From NCBI RefSeq assembly GCF_900120375.1, contig NZ_LT635480.1, forward strand, positions 1,494,840 to 1,558,839: a stretch of DNA of 64,000 nt, written 5' to 3'. The translations under genes and the position numbers were made by a program. Below are positions 42,689 through 50,795 of the stretch, piece by piece. The DNA is from Ndongobacter massiliensis (lineage in GTDB: Bacteria > Bacillota > Clostridia > Tissierellales > Peptoniphilaceae). Position 1 is the first letter of the stretch; each line of letters starts with the position of its first letter. Under the pieces are notes generated by a model. That model did not search any database and was not told the origin of the DNA. It saw nothing but the letters and a program-made list of their open reading frames with translations.

Positions 42689-43609
42689 ATGATTTATACA
42701 GTGACCATCAATCCCTCGCTGGACTTCTTTTCCATTTTGGACGATTTGCAGCGCGGGCGTATCAATTATTCCAATGAGGACAAGATGACCGCCGGCGGCC
42801 GCGCCATTAACGTTTCGCGCGTGCTGCGCAATTTGGGTTTGCCGACCTTAGCAACGGGGTTTGTCGGCGGACGCACAGGGGCTTTCATTGAAGACGAGCT
42901 CGACCGTTCGGATATTCCGCACGACTTTGTCCACGTTGAAGGCAATACGCGTATCAATCTCAATCTCTTTGTCAATCACATGGAAACGCGGATTCTCGGG
43001 AAAGGTAAGCCCATTTCCATCAACAAGGTCAATGAGCTGATGTACTACATCGCGCGCGTGCGCGAAGGCGATTTTGTGATTCTCGGCGGCTCCATCCCCC
43101 CCGGGGTGAGCGATTCCATTTACGACCGGATGATCGAGATCTGCGTCGTCAACGGAGCGGATTTTATTCCGATTTTAAGCGGTCCGCTGCTAAAGCGAAC
43201 ACTTTCCCGTGCGCCAATTCTCATTGCACCGTCGCTGGACGAACTGGATGCGATGTTCGACACGCGACTGACAGAACTGTCGGAGGCGATTCCGCTCGCG
43301 TTTTCCTGCATTGATGCCGGTGTAAAAAATGTCATTGTGACAAATGGGCACCTCGGCTCGCTTCTGGTCACGTCAAATCGCAAGGTGTACACCGTGGGCG
43401 GACCGAAAGATGCCATTATCAGTCGCACCTCGACGAAAGTCTCTCTCATTGCCGGCTTTGTGGGTAGCTTTATGCGCACGCATGACCCGGTGGAGTCTTT
43501 CCATCTCGCACAGGCGGCGTCGAATGCGGCATACCTGGTCAAGGGCATTCCCACGCGAGAGGAAATGGAACGGGAAAAGGAAAAAATTGAAGTGCTGCCT
43601 TTTGCGTAG
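42689..43609 (+). CDS. PfkB-fold protein of the 1-phosphofructokinase type, catalytic motif lost
   Basis: A 306-residue protein aligned over its whole length with FruK/LacC: MIYTVTINPSLDF, TAGGRAINVSRVLRNLG (GGKGINVS in FruK), LGGSIPPGV, and NGHLGSLLV. The final signature, normally VGAGDSMVAGF with Asp as catalytic base and GAG as anion hole, reads TSTKVSLIAGF here, and the KPN..EL motif reads APSLDEL. With Asp, both Gly and the Lys gone it is unlikely to be a sugar-phosphate kinase; a regulatory or sugar-phosphate-sensing role is possible. TAGGAGG precedes the ATG. It lies between the NYN-LOTUS and glycosylasparaginase genes on the same strand. Confidence 0.85.
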   Translation: MIYTVTINPSLDFFSILDDLQRGRINYSNEDKMTAGGRAINVSRVLRNLGLPTLATGFVGGRTGAFIEDELDRSDIPHDFVHVEGNTRINLNLFVNHMETRILGKGKPISINKVNELMYYIARVREGDFVILGGSIPPGVSDSIYDRMIEICVVNGADFIPILSGPLLKRTLSRAPILIAPSLDELDAMFDTRLTELSEAIPLAFSCIDAGVKNVIVTNGHLGSLLVTSNRKVYTVGGPKDAIISRTSTKVSLIAGFVGSFMRTHDPVESFHLAQAASNAAYLVKGIPTREEMEREKEKIEVLPFA

Positions 43610-43719
43610 CTTAGCGGTTCCTGCGCGATTTTTTTCGGCGAAATCGCTCACAGGCGCTGCGCCCGCAACAAGTTGTGCCCGGGCAACCTGGGCAATGAAT
43701 CGGAAATGAAGGATCGTAA

Positions 43720-44646
43720 ATGTGGGGAATCATAGCAACATGGCGCATGGCCCTGGCGGGCGTGTGCGAAGCGGCAGAAAAGCTGGCGCATGGGCAGGGC
43801 GCATTGGATGCCTTGGAACACGCCATCTGTAATGTGGAATCGAACCCGGACTACCTGTCGGTCGGTTTCGGCGCACTGCCGAATGAGGCGGGCGAATTGG
43901 AACTCGACAGCGGCATAATGGACGGAACGACGCTCTCGGTCGGAGCGGTCTGCGCCCTGCGCAATTTTGAAAATCCGGTGCGCGTTGCGCGCCTGCTTCT
44001 TAACGAACCGGCAAACAATTTTCTGAGCGGGGAGGGCGCTGCTCGCTACGCCCGTGCGAATGGCTTTGTGGAAGCGAATCTATTGACGGAAAAAGCCCGT
44101 GCACGTTGGCAGCAACGCCGCTTGGCCGGCGAAGGGACGGCGCGCCCTTATGAGGGGCACGACACTGTCGGCATGGTCTGTCTGGATAAAGACGGTCGCC
44201 TTGCTGCCGCGACTTCAACGAGCGGGCTTTTCATGAAGCACGTTGGGCGCATTGGCGATTCGCCGCTTTGTGGCAGCGGATTTTATGCCAATACGACATG
44301 GGGCGGCGCCACCGCCACCGGTTTTGGCGAGGATCTCTACAAGGGAGCTATTTCCTATGAAATTTCCCGCCGCATGGGCGAGGGCGCAACCCCACAGGAA
44401 GCCGCCGAGGGCGCCCTTTACGCCTTGGATCGCCTGCTCAAAGAGCGGCGCGGCGCTGCAGGAGATTTATCCGTCGTCTGTATGAATCCGAGCGGAGCCT
44501 GGGGCGCTGCCACCAATACCCGGCACTTTTCCTTTGTCGTCGCCACCGAAACACAAGCACCTACGGTGTATGTGGCGCATTTCGACGGACAAAAAACGCG
44601 CATGGAAATTGCCGATGCCGCGTGGATTTCGTCGCACACGGAATAG
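43720..44646 (+). CDS. Glycosylasparaginase / isoaspartyl peptidase family Ntn-hydrolase
   Basis: A 308-residue precursor of the T2 family. IATWRMALAGV and LPNEAGELELDSGIMDG match the alpha part; the autocleavage and nucleophile site is GHDTVGMV (Thr), followed by AAATSTSGLFMKHVGRIGDSPLCGSG, which resembles glycosylasparaginase (HDTIGMV, GRVGDSPI) more than plant-type asparaginase. It would cleave N4-(GlcNAc)-asparagine or beta-aspartyl peptides in the cytoplasm, since no signal peptide is seen. AAGGA lies 7 bases before the ATG. The 110-base gap upstream contains GC-rich self-complementary stretches. A terminator follows. Confidence 0.85.
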   Translation: MWGIIATWRMALAGVCEAAEKLAHGQGALDALEHAICNVESNPDYLSVGFGALPNEAGELELDSGIMDGTTLSVGAVCALRNFENPVRVARLLLNEPANNFLSGEGAARYARANGFVEANLLTEKARARWQQRRLAGEGTARPYEGHDTVGMVCLDKDGRLAAATSTSGLFMKHVGRIGDSPLCGSGFYANTTWGGATATGFGEDLYKGAISYEISRRMGEGATPQEAAEGALYALDRLLKERRGAAGDLSVVCMNPSGAWGAATNTRHFSFVVATETQAPTVYVAHFDGQKTRMEIADAAWISSHTE

Positions 44647-44669
44647 GTTTGTCCCCTGAACAATCAAAA

Positions 44670-44704
44670 AACGGGCGGTCGCTCTCCTAGCGATCGCTCG
44701 TTTT
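44670..44704. terminator. Bidirectional terminator between the glycosylasparaginase and DUF5711 genes
   Basis: Fourteen-pair stem (AACGGGCGGTCGCT with AGCGATCGCTCGTT, two G-T pairs) around CTCCT, with TTTT on the plus side and a T-run from AAAAAAC on the minus side; the two genes converge here. Confidence 0.8.
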
Positions 44705-44718
44705 CTACGGCATATCGG

Positions 44719-45855
44719 CTATTTTGCCTTGTTTTCTTCGCCGCTTTGAATTTCAATGGTTTCCAAGCCATCGTCGTAAAAAATCGTCACGCGATTATCG
44801 CCGGGTGCCAATACATCGCGCACTTCGGGAATATTGCGCACTTCGAGTCTCCCCTGCCGATCCAGTTGCGCAAGCTGGTTTTCTCCAATCATCAGCACGC
44901 CGCTGCCCTGCAATATCATGCGCTTTGCCTCGAAATCCAACACAAACCGGCTCTGTTCCTCCCCTTCCGGTGAATACAATAGCAGCTGCTTGCCGTCCAA
45001 AACGCCGATACGACCATGGCCCACGCGCATATCCGTGCCCTTGCCCAACGGAGTGCGGGCGATCAGTCCTTCCTTTGAGAATAGGTACCACTCATGTGCC
45101 GTCAATGCCGCCAGATGATCGGCGTCCACCCAGGCCATTTCCAAAATCTCTTCCGCGCCGCACGGGAGCGAATACAAAACCTCACGATCTTGATACAGCG
45201 TGAGTCGATCCCGCGCTCCGCGCAAAACAACGGCGTCCGTTTCATCACTGGATCGTGCGAACAGCACACCGGGTTCTTCTGCGCGATGCGCCCGATCCAC
45301 CTGTAAATTTTCATCACAGACGACAATGCCATGTTCGGTATAGCAGATCAGCCGACCGTCCCGCCAATCGGCCCGCATCAAATCAGCAACGGTCAGTTGC
45401 GCCGACGGCGCGCCGGATTTCACATCCAATTTTTCCACGCCGCTTTTCGGCGTCGCTATATAGAGGGAATACGGGCTGTACACGATCTGCGCGTCCTTTT
45501 CCACTTCATAGTCAAAATGTTTATTTCCTTGAAAATCCAAACAGAAAAGGCGATTGCCTTCCACATAGTAAAAGCGATCTCCGATGCGACCGAGCTGTGT
45601 CCAAGGTCGCAGAATGGAGAAGGTCGTTCGCGCGGAGGTACTGACGGCATCGTGATTCCAACGCAGAACGGCAAAAAGAAACAGCAAGGCCGCTGCCAGA
45701 GTCAACCAAGGCCATTGCCCGCGAAAGAAGTGTTTCACGACAGCCATGCGGCTTTTCTCCACCTTCTTTTCCGCGTTCCCTTTTTTCTTTCGATTATTTT
45801 TTGGCGCATTTTTTGGCGAAAAAAAACGCCGGAGTCCTTGTTTCGGTTCGCTCAT
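44719..45855 (-). CDS. DUF5711 family membrane-anchored beta-propeller-like protein
   Basis: A 378-residue protein. A basic N-terminal cytoplasmic tail (1-45) precedes one membrane helix (about 47-64, WPWLTLAAALLFLFAVL). The rest is a series of short beta-strand repeats (VYSPYSLYIATP, GRLICYTEHGIVVCD, DRLTLYQDREVLYSL), fitting the propeller-like DUF5711 family found in Clostridia, exposed outside. Function unknown. Its ATG overlaps the stop of the upstream P-loop/nuclease gene by 4 bases, so both are co-translated. Confidence 0.75.
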   Translation of the reverse strand: MSEPKQGLRRFFSPKNAPKNNRKKKGNAEKKVEKSRMAVVKHFFRGQWPWLTLAAALLFLFAVLRWNHDAVSTSARTTFSILRPWTQLGRIGDRFYYVEGNRLFCLDFQGNKHFDYEVEKDAQIVYSPYSLYIATPKSGVEKLDVKSGAPSAQLTVADLMRADWRDGRLICYTEHGIVVCDENLQVDRAHRAEEPGVLFARSSDETDAVVLRGARDRLTLYQDREVLYSLPCGAEEILEMAWVDADHLAALTAHEWYLFSKEGLIARTPLGKGTDMRVGHGRIGVLDGKQLLLYSPEGEEQSRFVLDFEAKRMILQGSGVLMIGENQLAQLDRQGRLEVRNIPEVRDVLAPGDNRVTIFYDDGLETIEIQSGEENKAK

Positions 45856-47027
45856 ACGTCCCCCTCTCGGGTTATTATACCGTGCTCGTCGGAGACACGC
45901 AAAAGGCGCAAGCGGTACACCGTCCGGCGCCGAAGTTTTCGTAGGCGCCCGAGAATGTCCTCTTCCGAGGAACGTCGACTGCGAAAGGATCTTTGCGCAT
46001 GCGCATCATAACAGAAGGTGGTCACTTTGCGCCGACTTTTGGTCAATTGAATCAACGCGCTCAACTGTTTCCCGGAAAGCGCCTGCGCTTCTTCCACAAA
46101 AACAAAAGACAACGTCCGCCAAGGCACGTCGATATCTCCGGGGAGTACGGGTTTTTGTGCGGGACAAAGCGACCGAACCGGCAGTCCGTTTTCTTCCAAT
46201 TGTTGCGCCAAATATTGCTGCGAGGCAGAAAGCGGGCGGGGATGCAGTACGATGGTACCCGCCTTGGCAGCACAGCGCCGAGCAAGATCATACAACAGAA
46301 GCGTGGTTCCGGCGCCCGCTTCCCCGTCTAGGCAAACAAAGGCATAATGCCTGCGCTCTGTTTCCGCTAAAAAACGGGCCCGAAAGTCGGCGCGAATCGC
46401 TTCCTGCTGCTTCGTCAAAAAGTAACGATGTGCAAGAAAATCGTCGGGGTTTTCCATAGGAGAAATCAAAAATTCGGACGCACGAAAAAGCATTTCGAGT
46501 TCGCCGCGGTAAATGCCTTGCTGCGATGCCAACACCGCATAGAGTTCCGACAGATTTCCTTCTACCAAACGGGTTTCCGGCTCTGATTGCAAGCGATACA
46601 AATGCCAGGCATCCGGCGCGCTGGAAACGCCCACAAATGTGTAAGACACGACTTCCCGCTTTAACCGGGCAAGGAATTTCCAATTTTTCACCAATTGTCT
46701 GCGGATTTCCTCCATGCCCTCGTCGGGAATTTGGCTCTTCAACTCGATATTGACAACCATGTCCCGTCCGATACGCAAAAGATCAAATTCACGGGAAATA
46801 TGGGGCATCGCATAGGAATAATAAAATCCGCGGTATAAGGCACGGGTTTCTTTTTTTCGCACCTGTTCGAACAGGTCCACCAGTGCGCGCAAGCCGCGCA
46901 GCTCACGCAGTTTAATGGAAAGGGGCTGCGGTCGCCCGGACGCCCGCTTTTCAAAGGCGGCGAGTTTTCTTTCGTTGCTCTCCGTCGGCGGAATCCGCGA
47001 CAAAGCATAGATATCGATGGGTCGCAT
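45852..47027 (-). CDS. Putative nuclease-like/P-loop protein with abnormal Walker A
   Basis: A 391-residue protein I cannot assign to a characterised family. Residues about 95-170 look like a restriction-endonuclease fold: RIGRDMVVNIELKSQ gives the D...ExK pattern. Residues about 225-380 look like a P-loop ATPase: LTKQQEAIRADF, then DGEAGAGTTLLLYDLARR at the Walker A position, and LSFVFVEEAQAL as Walker B. The invariant Walker lysine is replaced by Thr (codon ACC). The C-terminus is very basic (about 15 Arg/Lys in 40 residues). Start at 47027 (MRPIDIYALS), with AAGGAGGGG upstream. It overlaps the DUF5711 gene by ATGA. Confidence 0.6.
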   Translation of the reverse strand: MRPIDIYALSRIPPTESNERKLAAFEKRASGRPQPLSIKLRELRGLRALVDLFEQVRKKETRALYRGFYYSYAMPHISREFDLLRIGRDMVVNIELKSQIPDEGMEEIRRQLVKNWKFLARLKREVVSYTFVGVSSAPDAWHLYRLQSEPETRLVEGNLSELYAVLASQQGIYRGELEMLFRASEFLISPMENPDDFLAHRYFLTKQQEAIRADFRARFLAETERRHYAFVCLDGEAGAGTTLLLYDLARRCAAKAGTIVLHPRPLSASQQYLAQQLEENGLPVRSLCPAQKPVLPGDIDVPWRTLSFVFVEEAQALSGKQLSALIQLTKSRRKVTTFCYDAHAQRSFRSRRSSEEDILGRLRKLRRRTVYRLRLLRVSDEHGIITREGDV

Positions 47028-47065
47028 GGCCCCTCCTTCCAACTTTTTCTCCGCATGAGCGTTCC

Positions 47066-47557
47066 TTAGTGTAAGTCCGGATATCCCTGTTGGCGCAGAA
47101 CCTCGTAAAGCACAATCGCCTGCGAATTGGACAGGTTGAGCGATCGCTCCTGCGCATACATCGGAATGCGAATGCACCGTTCCGGATGCGCCTCCCGCAG
47201 CCAAGCGGGAAGACCGGCACTTTCCTTGCCGAAGAGCAGAATTGCCGGGCCGGAAATTTGCAGATCTCCGAGCGTTTTTCGCCCCTTTGTCGTCGCATAG
47301 ACGACGTCATAGCCTTCCTGTACACGCGCTTCCATAAAGGGGCAGAATTCTTCCAGCGAATCCCACTCCGTCAAATCGACGTGTGGCCAATAATCCATGC
47401 CCGCCCGTTTAATGTAGCGGTTAGTCAAATGAAATCCATAAGGACGCACCAGGTGCAGCGCCGTGTGCGTACTGACGCAGGTACGCGCGATATTTCCCGT
47501 ATTGTAAGGAATTTCCGGCTCGACCAGCACAACGATATTTTTGTTCTTGCCTTCCAT
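47066..47557 (-). CDS. trmL: tRNA (cytidine/uridine-34-2'-O)-methyltransferase TrmL
   Basis: A 163-residue SPOUT-class methyltransferase. The conserved segments IPYNTGNIARTC, HLVRPYGF, YDVVYATTKG, LLFGKESAGLP and IPMYAQERSLNLSNSQAIVLYE cover the trefoil-knot SAM site. It methylates the wobble-position ribose of tRNA-Leu species. Start at 47557 (MEGKNKNIVV) with GGGAGG 5 bases upstream; the open frame further upstream overlaps a transposase relic on the other strand and is not coding. Confidence 0.93.
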   Translation of the reverse strand: MEGKNKNIVVLVEPEIPYNTGNIARTCVSTHTALHLVRPYGFHLTNRYIKRAGMDYWPHVDLTEWDSLEEFCPFMEARVQEGYDVVYATTKGRKTLGDLQISGPAILLFGKESAGLPAWLREAHPERCIRIPMYAQERSLNLSNSQAIVLYEVLRQQGYPDLH

Positions 47558-47638
47558 CTCTGCCTCCCGCCTCCGTCGGATAGCTTTATTGTAGCAGAAG
47601 AAAAGCGCCTGTTCACATATGCGCAATAAAGGCTTTAA

Positions 47639-47857
47639 GTGGAAAAAGAAGCCGGCGAAACCTACACCCATGTACAAATATTGGAGCAACTGCGAAAAAT
47701 GCGTTTTTATGAGATTTCACCCGGAGAAAATCTTCCGGCCTATACGCACAATGCATTAACAGATCATCTCCATGGGGTGATGGGGTTCTATACCGATTAT
47801 GAAATTCTTTCGCACTAGGAGGTGCGAAAAATCATTCGAAAAAACAAACATGCGTAG
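47639..47857 (+). pseudogene. Transposase relic (IS1634/IS4-like C-terminus)
   Basis: A C-terminal fragment encoding LEQLRKMRFYEISPGENLPAY, then ALTDHLHGVMGFYTDYEILS, which resembles the end of IS1634-type (DDE, IS4 superfamily) transposases (PAYTR.DLTD.LHE.FGFRTDYQIV). It is preceded by an in-frame TAA, interrupted by TAG at 47816-47818 and then reads EVRKIIRKNKHA to a final TAG. No terminal inverted repeats or target duplication are visible. This is an inactive remnant. Confidence 0.65.
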
Positions 47858-47881
47858 ACATTACGCAAAAACTGTTTGCTG

Positions 47882-47924
47882 AAAAACCCGTCCAAAAGAT
47901 TGATTTTTCAACCTTTTGGACGGG
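47882..47924 (-). terminator. Intrinsic terminator after nhaC
   Basis: Twelve-bp arms CCCGTCCAAAAG / CTTTTGGACGGG with a partly pairing interior, followed on the minus strand by TTTTT. It is 55 bases after the nhaC stop. Confidence 0.85.
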
Positions 47925-47979
47925 CCTATCTAAAATTTCATGTTAAGGTCAGGTGTTTAACATAGATTGTACTCTTTTT

Positions 47980-49344
47980 TCAACTCTCACAGGAATGTTT
48001 TTTCTCCATTACTTTGGATTCCGCACAATCATATTCCCAATTCCATGGATCTTTTCGTGTAAGACCGTCCGCATAGGGAACAAATACGGAAATAATACCA
48101 AAGATACCTAACAAAGCGGGATACCACATATAGGGGATGATGGTAATAGGCGTCGCAACAACACCGTATGAAGCAGCTAAGGTACAAGCTAGTAATGTCT
48201 GTCCTCCATGCGGAATAATGCCTTGAACAACACAAGAGAATAAATCTAGTAGCGAAGCCGTGCGTCGAGGATCAATTTTATACTGACGGCTCACGTCTCG
48301 AGCAATTGGGTTGGCAACTATGATGGCCACTGTATTATTGGTAATAGCTGCATCGGCCAATCCTACCAACGCGCCGATACTCAACTGTGCGGATTTATTA
48401 GATTTCATAATCTGCTTCATTGAATTAACCAGCCATGCAATGCCCCCTTGTTCTTTAACCATTTCCGCCATTCCAGAAATAAGTACCGCTAAATAGAAAC
48501 TCTGATCCATATCAGTAATACCAGACCAAATTGCCTCTGCAAATTCCTGGACCGTAAAGGAGGCTGTTGTCACACCGATGATGCCTGCGATGCCAATGCC
48601 CAAAGCCATTACCAGCATAACATCCATTCCACTCAAAGCCATAACAAGAACTATAGCGTATGGAATGACTTTAATAAGGCTATATGATAAGTCCCCCATG
48701 CTCACAATGGTTTCAGGCCTTCCAAAAATACATAAGAGAACTATGGTAATTAACGCAGCGGGTAGCGCAATGAGGAAGTTGAGACGAAATTTATCCTTCA
48801 TCTCTACGTTTTGCCCTCTGGCAGCTGCAATTGTCGTATCTGAAATCATTGACAGATTATCACCGAACATAGCGCCGCCAACTACGGCTCCGAGCAACAT
48901 CAAAAGATCCAAGTTTCCCTTTGTACCCACACCAACCGCAATTGGTGTAATAGCAGCAATCGTACCCATGGATGTTCCGCAAGCGGTGCTCATCGCCATG
49001 GCAATAACAAAGCAACCTGCCACTAAAAATTGTGTTGGAACAAGCGATAGCCCCAGATTGACAACGGCATCTCGTCCACCCATGGCGGTTGCTACAGCGG
49101 AAAAAGCACCCGAAAGTGCAAAAATCATTAGCATAATTATTACACCTTCATCCGCCACGCCACGTGCAAATACCGAGAACTTCTCGCTGACTTTACCTTT
49201 TCCATAAAAGAAGGCCATGACACATCCAAGCAAAGTCGCCGTCACCATTGGAAAACCGATTAAATATAAAACTAGTAGGAGGACAAATGGCAGCAATGCC
49301 CACCCATTGACCTTCTCGCTATACTGTCTTTCCATAAATTCCAT
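47980..49344 (-). CDS. NhaC-family Na+/H+ antiporter-like transporter
   Basis: A 454-residue membrane protein with about 11-12 helices. The NhaC signature is clear: GAVVGGAMFGDNLSMISDTTIAAARGQ, also CFVIAMAMSTACGTSMGTIAAITPIA and DAAITNNTVAIIVANPIA. The NhaC superfamily contains Na+/H+ antiporters, malate/lactate exchangers and the proposed methionine transporter MetT. Position 57 bases after methionine gamma-lyase favours a methionine-related substrate. The ribosome site is poor: GGAGAG lies over 20 bases upstream of the ATG; an ATG at 49335 is an alternative. Base composition is more AT-rich than surrounding genes. Confidence 0.88.
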   Translation of the reverse strand: MEFMERQYSEKVNGWALLPFVLLLVLYLIGFPMVTATLLGCVMAFFYGKGKVSEKFSVFARGVADEGVIIMLMIFALSGAFSAVATAMGGRDAVVNLGLSLVPTQFLVAGCFVIAMAMSTACGTSMGTIAAITPIAVGVGTKGNLDLLMLLGAVVGGAMFGDNLSMISDTTIAAARGQNVEMKDKFRLNFLIALPAALITIVLLCIFGRPETIVSMGDLSYSLIKVIPYAIVLVMALSGMDVMLVMALGIGIAGIIGVTTASFTVQEFAEAIWSGITDMDQSFYLAVLISGMAEMVKEQGGIAWLVNSMKQIMKSNKSAQLSIGALVGLADAAITNNTVAIIVANPIARDVSRQYKIDPRRTASLLDLFSCVVQGIIPHGGQTLLACTLAASYGVVATPITIIPYMWYPALLGIFGIISVFVPYADGLTRKDPWNWEYDCAESKVMEKKHSCES

Positions 49345-49401
49345 GGCACATAATTTTACTCGTGTGCTCTCCTTTCTTAAAATAGTGAGTATGCAAAAAA
49401 A

Positions 49402-50628
49402 TTATTGAAATATTTCAAAAGCTTGCTCAAAGTCAGCAATAAGGTCTTCACACTCTTCCAGTCCAACCGAATAGCGAATCATGCCGTCAGAGATGCCATT
49501 AGCTTCTCGCGTTTCTCGAGGCACTGCAACGTGTGTCATAGAAGCCGGATGCTGAATTAGCGTATCGGGATCGCCCAAGGACACAGCAATGGAAGGAATA
49601 CACAAAGTATCCATTAGCTTTTTTGCCGACTCAAAAGCGGATTCTCCATGAATGCCATCCTTGACGACAAAAGAAATGACCGCACTATACATACCGTTCA
49701 TTTGTTTTTTCGCCACCTCGTAGTCCTTTCCCATAGAGGGAAGCCCAGGATAATATACTTTTTCGATGTATGGTGATGACTCAAGGTACCTGGCAAGTTT
49801 CATCGCACTCTCACAATGTCTACGAACACGCAAACCCAACGTTTTCATTCCGCGAATGATGAGATATGCACTATGTGGCGAAAGAGGAGTCCCACAAATC
49901 TTGCCCATCGCTCTGTACTTGATAGTGGAAATATCTTCTTTACTTCCCACAATTACGCCGCAAATCACATCACCATGTCCATTTAAATATTTCGTGGCAG
50001 AGTGCACAACAATGTCTGCCCCCAAAGACAGGGGGAACTGCACGGGTGGCGGAGCAAAAGTATTATCAACCACAATGCGTAACCCCGGGTAGATGTTCTT
50101 TAATGCACTTATCGCAGCAATATCCGTCACACGCATTGTTGGATTGGCAGGCGTTTCTAAATAAATCATCTTTGTATTTTTTTGAATGGCGCCTTCCACT
50201 GCGACCACATTCGACGTGTCAACAAACGTCGTCTCGATATTAAGGTCTGGCAAAATTTCACGCATAACAACATCGGTGCATCCGTACAGAGTCGCACCAC
50301 AAACGATGTGATCACCTGCCTTTAAAAGGCCCAATAAGGTTGAACTGATGGCCCCCATACCTGAAGAAGTTGCACAGGCATCTTCTCCTCTCTCAATTTC
50401 GGCCATTTTTTCCTCAAAAACACGCACGGTCGGATTGCCTGCGCGCGAATAATCATAGCCTGGTATTTTTCCACTTGAAACATCCAATGCATGTTCAGAA
50501 TCGCGAAACACAAATGTTGAAGTCTGATAAATCGGCGTTGCAAGGGTTCCAAAATCAGAGCCTGGAAAATACCCGGCATGAATAACACGTGTATCAAAAT
50601 GAACTTTGCTGAAATCAATCTTTCCCAT
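49402..50628 (-). CDS. Methionine gamma-lyase (PLP-dependent)
   Basis: A 408-residue Cys/Met-metabolism PLP enzyme. Motifs: YQTSTFVF, GYDYSRAGNPT, SSGMGAISSTLLGLLKAGDHIVCG, the C of LYGCTD (equivalent to the gamma-lyase active-site Cys), PLP lysine in VVHSATKYLNGHGDV, and HPASMTHVAVP near the C-terminus. The YGCT cysteine favours methionine gamma-lyase (methanethiol, 2-oxobutyrate and ammonia) over cystathionine gamma-lyase. The start at 50628 (MGKIDFSKV) has AGGA upstream; a start at 50670 coupled to a 14-codon leader ORF by ATGA is possible. It shares a transcript with the NhaC gene. Confidence 0.88.
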   Translation of the reverse strand: MGKIDFSKVHFDTRVIHAGYFPGSDFGTLATPIYQTSTFVFRDSEHALDVSSGKIPGYDYSRAGNPTVRVFEEKMAEIERGEDACATSSGMGAISSTLLGLLKAGDHIVCGATLYGCTDVVMREILPDLNIETTFVDTSNVVAVEGAIQKNTKMIYLETPANPTMRVTDIAAISALKNIYPGLRIVVDNTFAPPPVQFPLSLGADIVVHSATKYLNGHGDVICGVIVGSKEDISTIKYRAMGKICGTPLSPHSAYLIIRGMKTLGLRVRRHCESAMKLARYLESSPYIEKVYYPGLPSMGKDYEVAKKQMNGMYSAVISFVVKDGIHGESAFESAKKLMDTLCIPSIAVSLGDPDTLIQHPASMTHVAVPRETREANGISDGMIRYSVGLEECEDLIADFEQAFEIFQ

Positions 50629-50666
50629 TTTGCATATCCTTTCCATAAAGTCAAGTAAAATATACC

Positions 50667-50711
50667 TCATCCCATATCAGTGTAGCTGAAAACTACGCTT
50701 ATCTTTGGCAT
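50667..50711 (-). CDS. Possible 14-residue leader peptide of the methionine gamma-lyase operon
   Basis: ATG CCA AAG... encoding MPKISVVFSYTDMG then TGA, preceded by a full-strength ribosome site AAGGAGGTGATTT. Its TGA overlaps an ATG (50670) in frame with methionine gamma-lyase. An internal GTAG/CTAC stem lies in the coding part. Such a strong RBS on a 14-codon ORF upstream of a biosynthetic or catabolic gene suggests a leader peptide or a coupling ORF. No clear run of one amino acid is present. Confidence 0.4.
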   Translation of the reverse strand: MPKISVVFSYTDMG

Positions 50712-50765
50712 AAATCACCTCCTTACGCATAAAATAACTTGTAAAAAATTAACAACAGAATATGT

Positions 50766-50795
50766 GAAAAAGGATCTGTTCCTCATTGATCCTTT
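50766..50795 (-). terminator. Attenuator-like stem-loop upstream of methionine gamma-lyase
   Basis: On the minus strand AAAGGATC, an 11-base loop, GATCCTTTTT, i.e. an 8-bp stem with a T-run, about 55 bases before the leader ORF and 140 before the lyase gene. HtrA has its own terminator further up, so this looks like an attenuator in the leader rather than a gene end. Confidence 0.5.
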
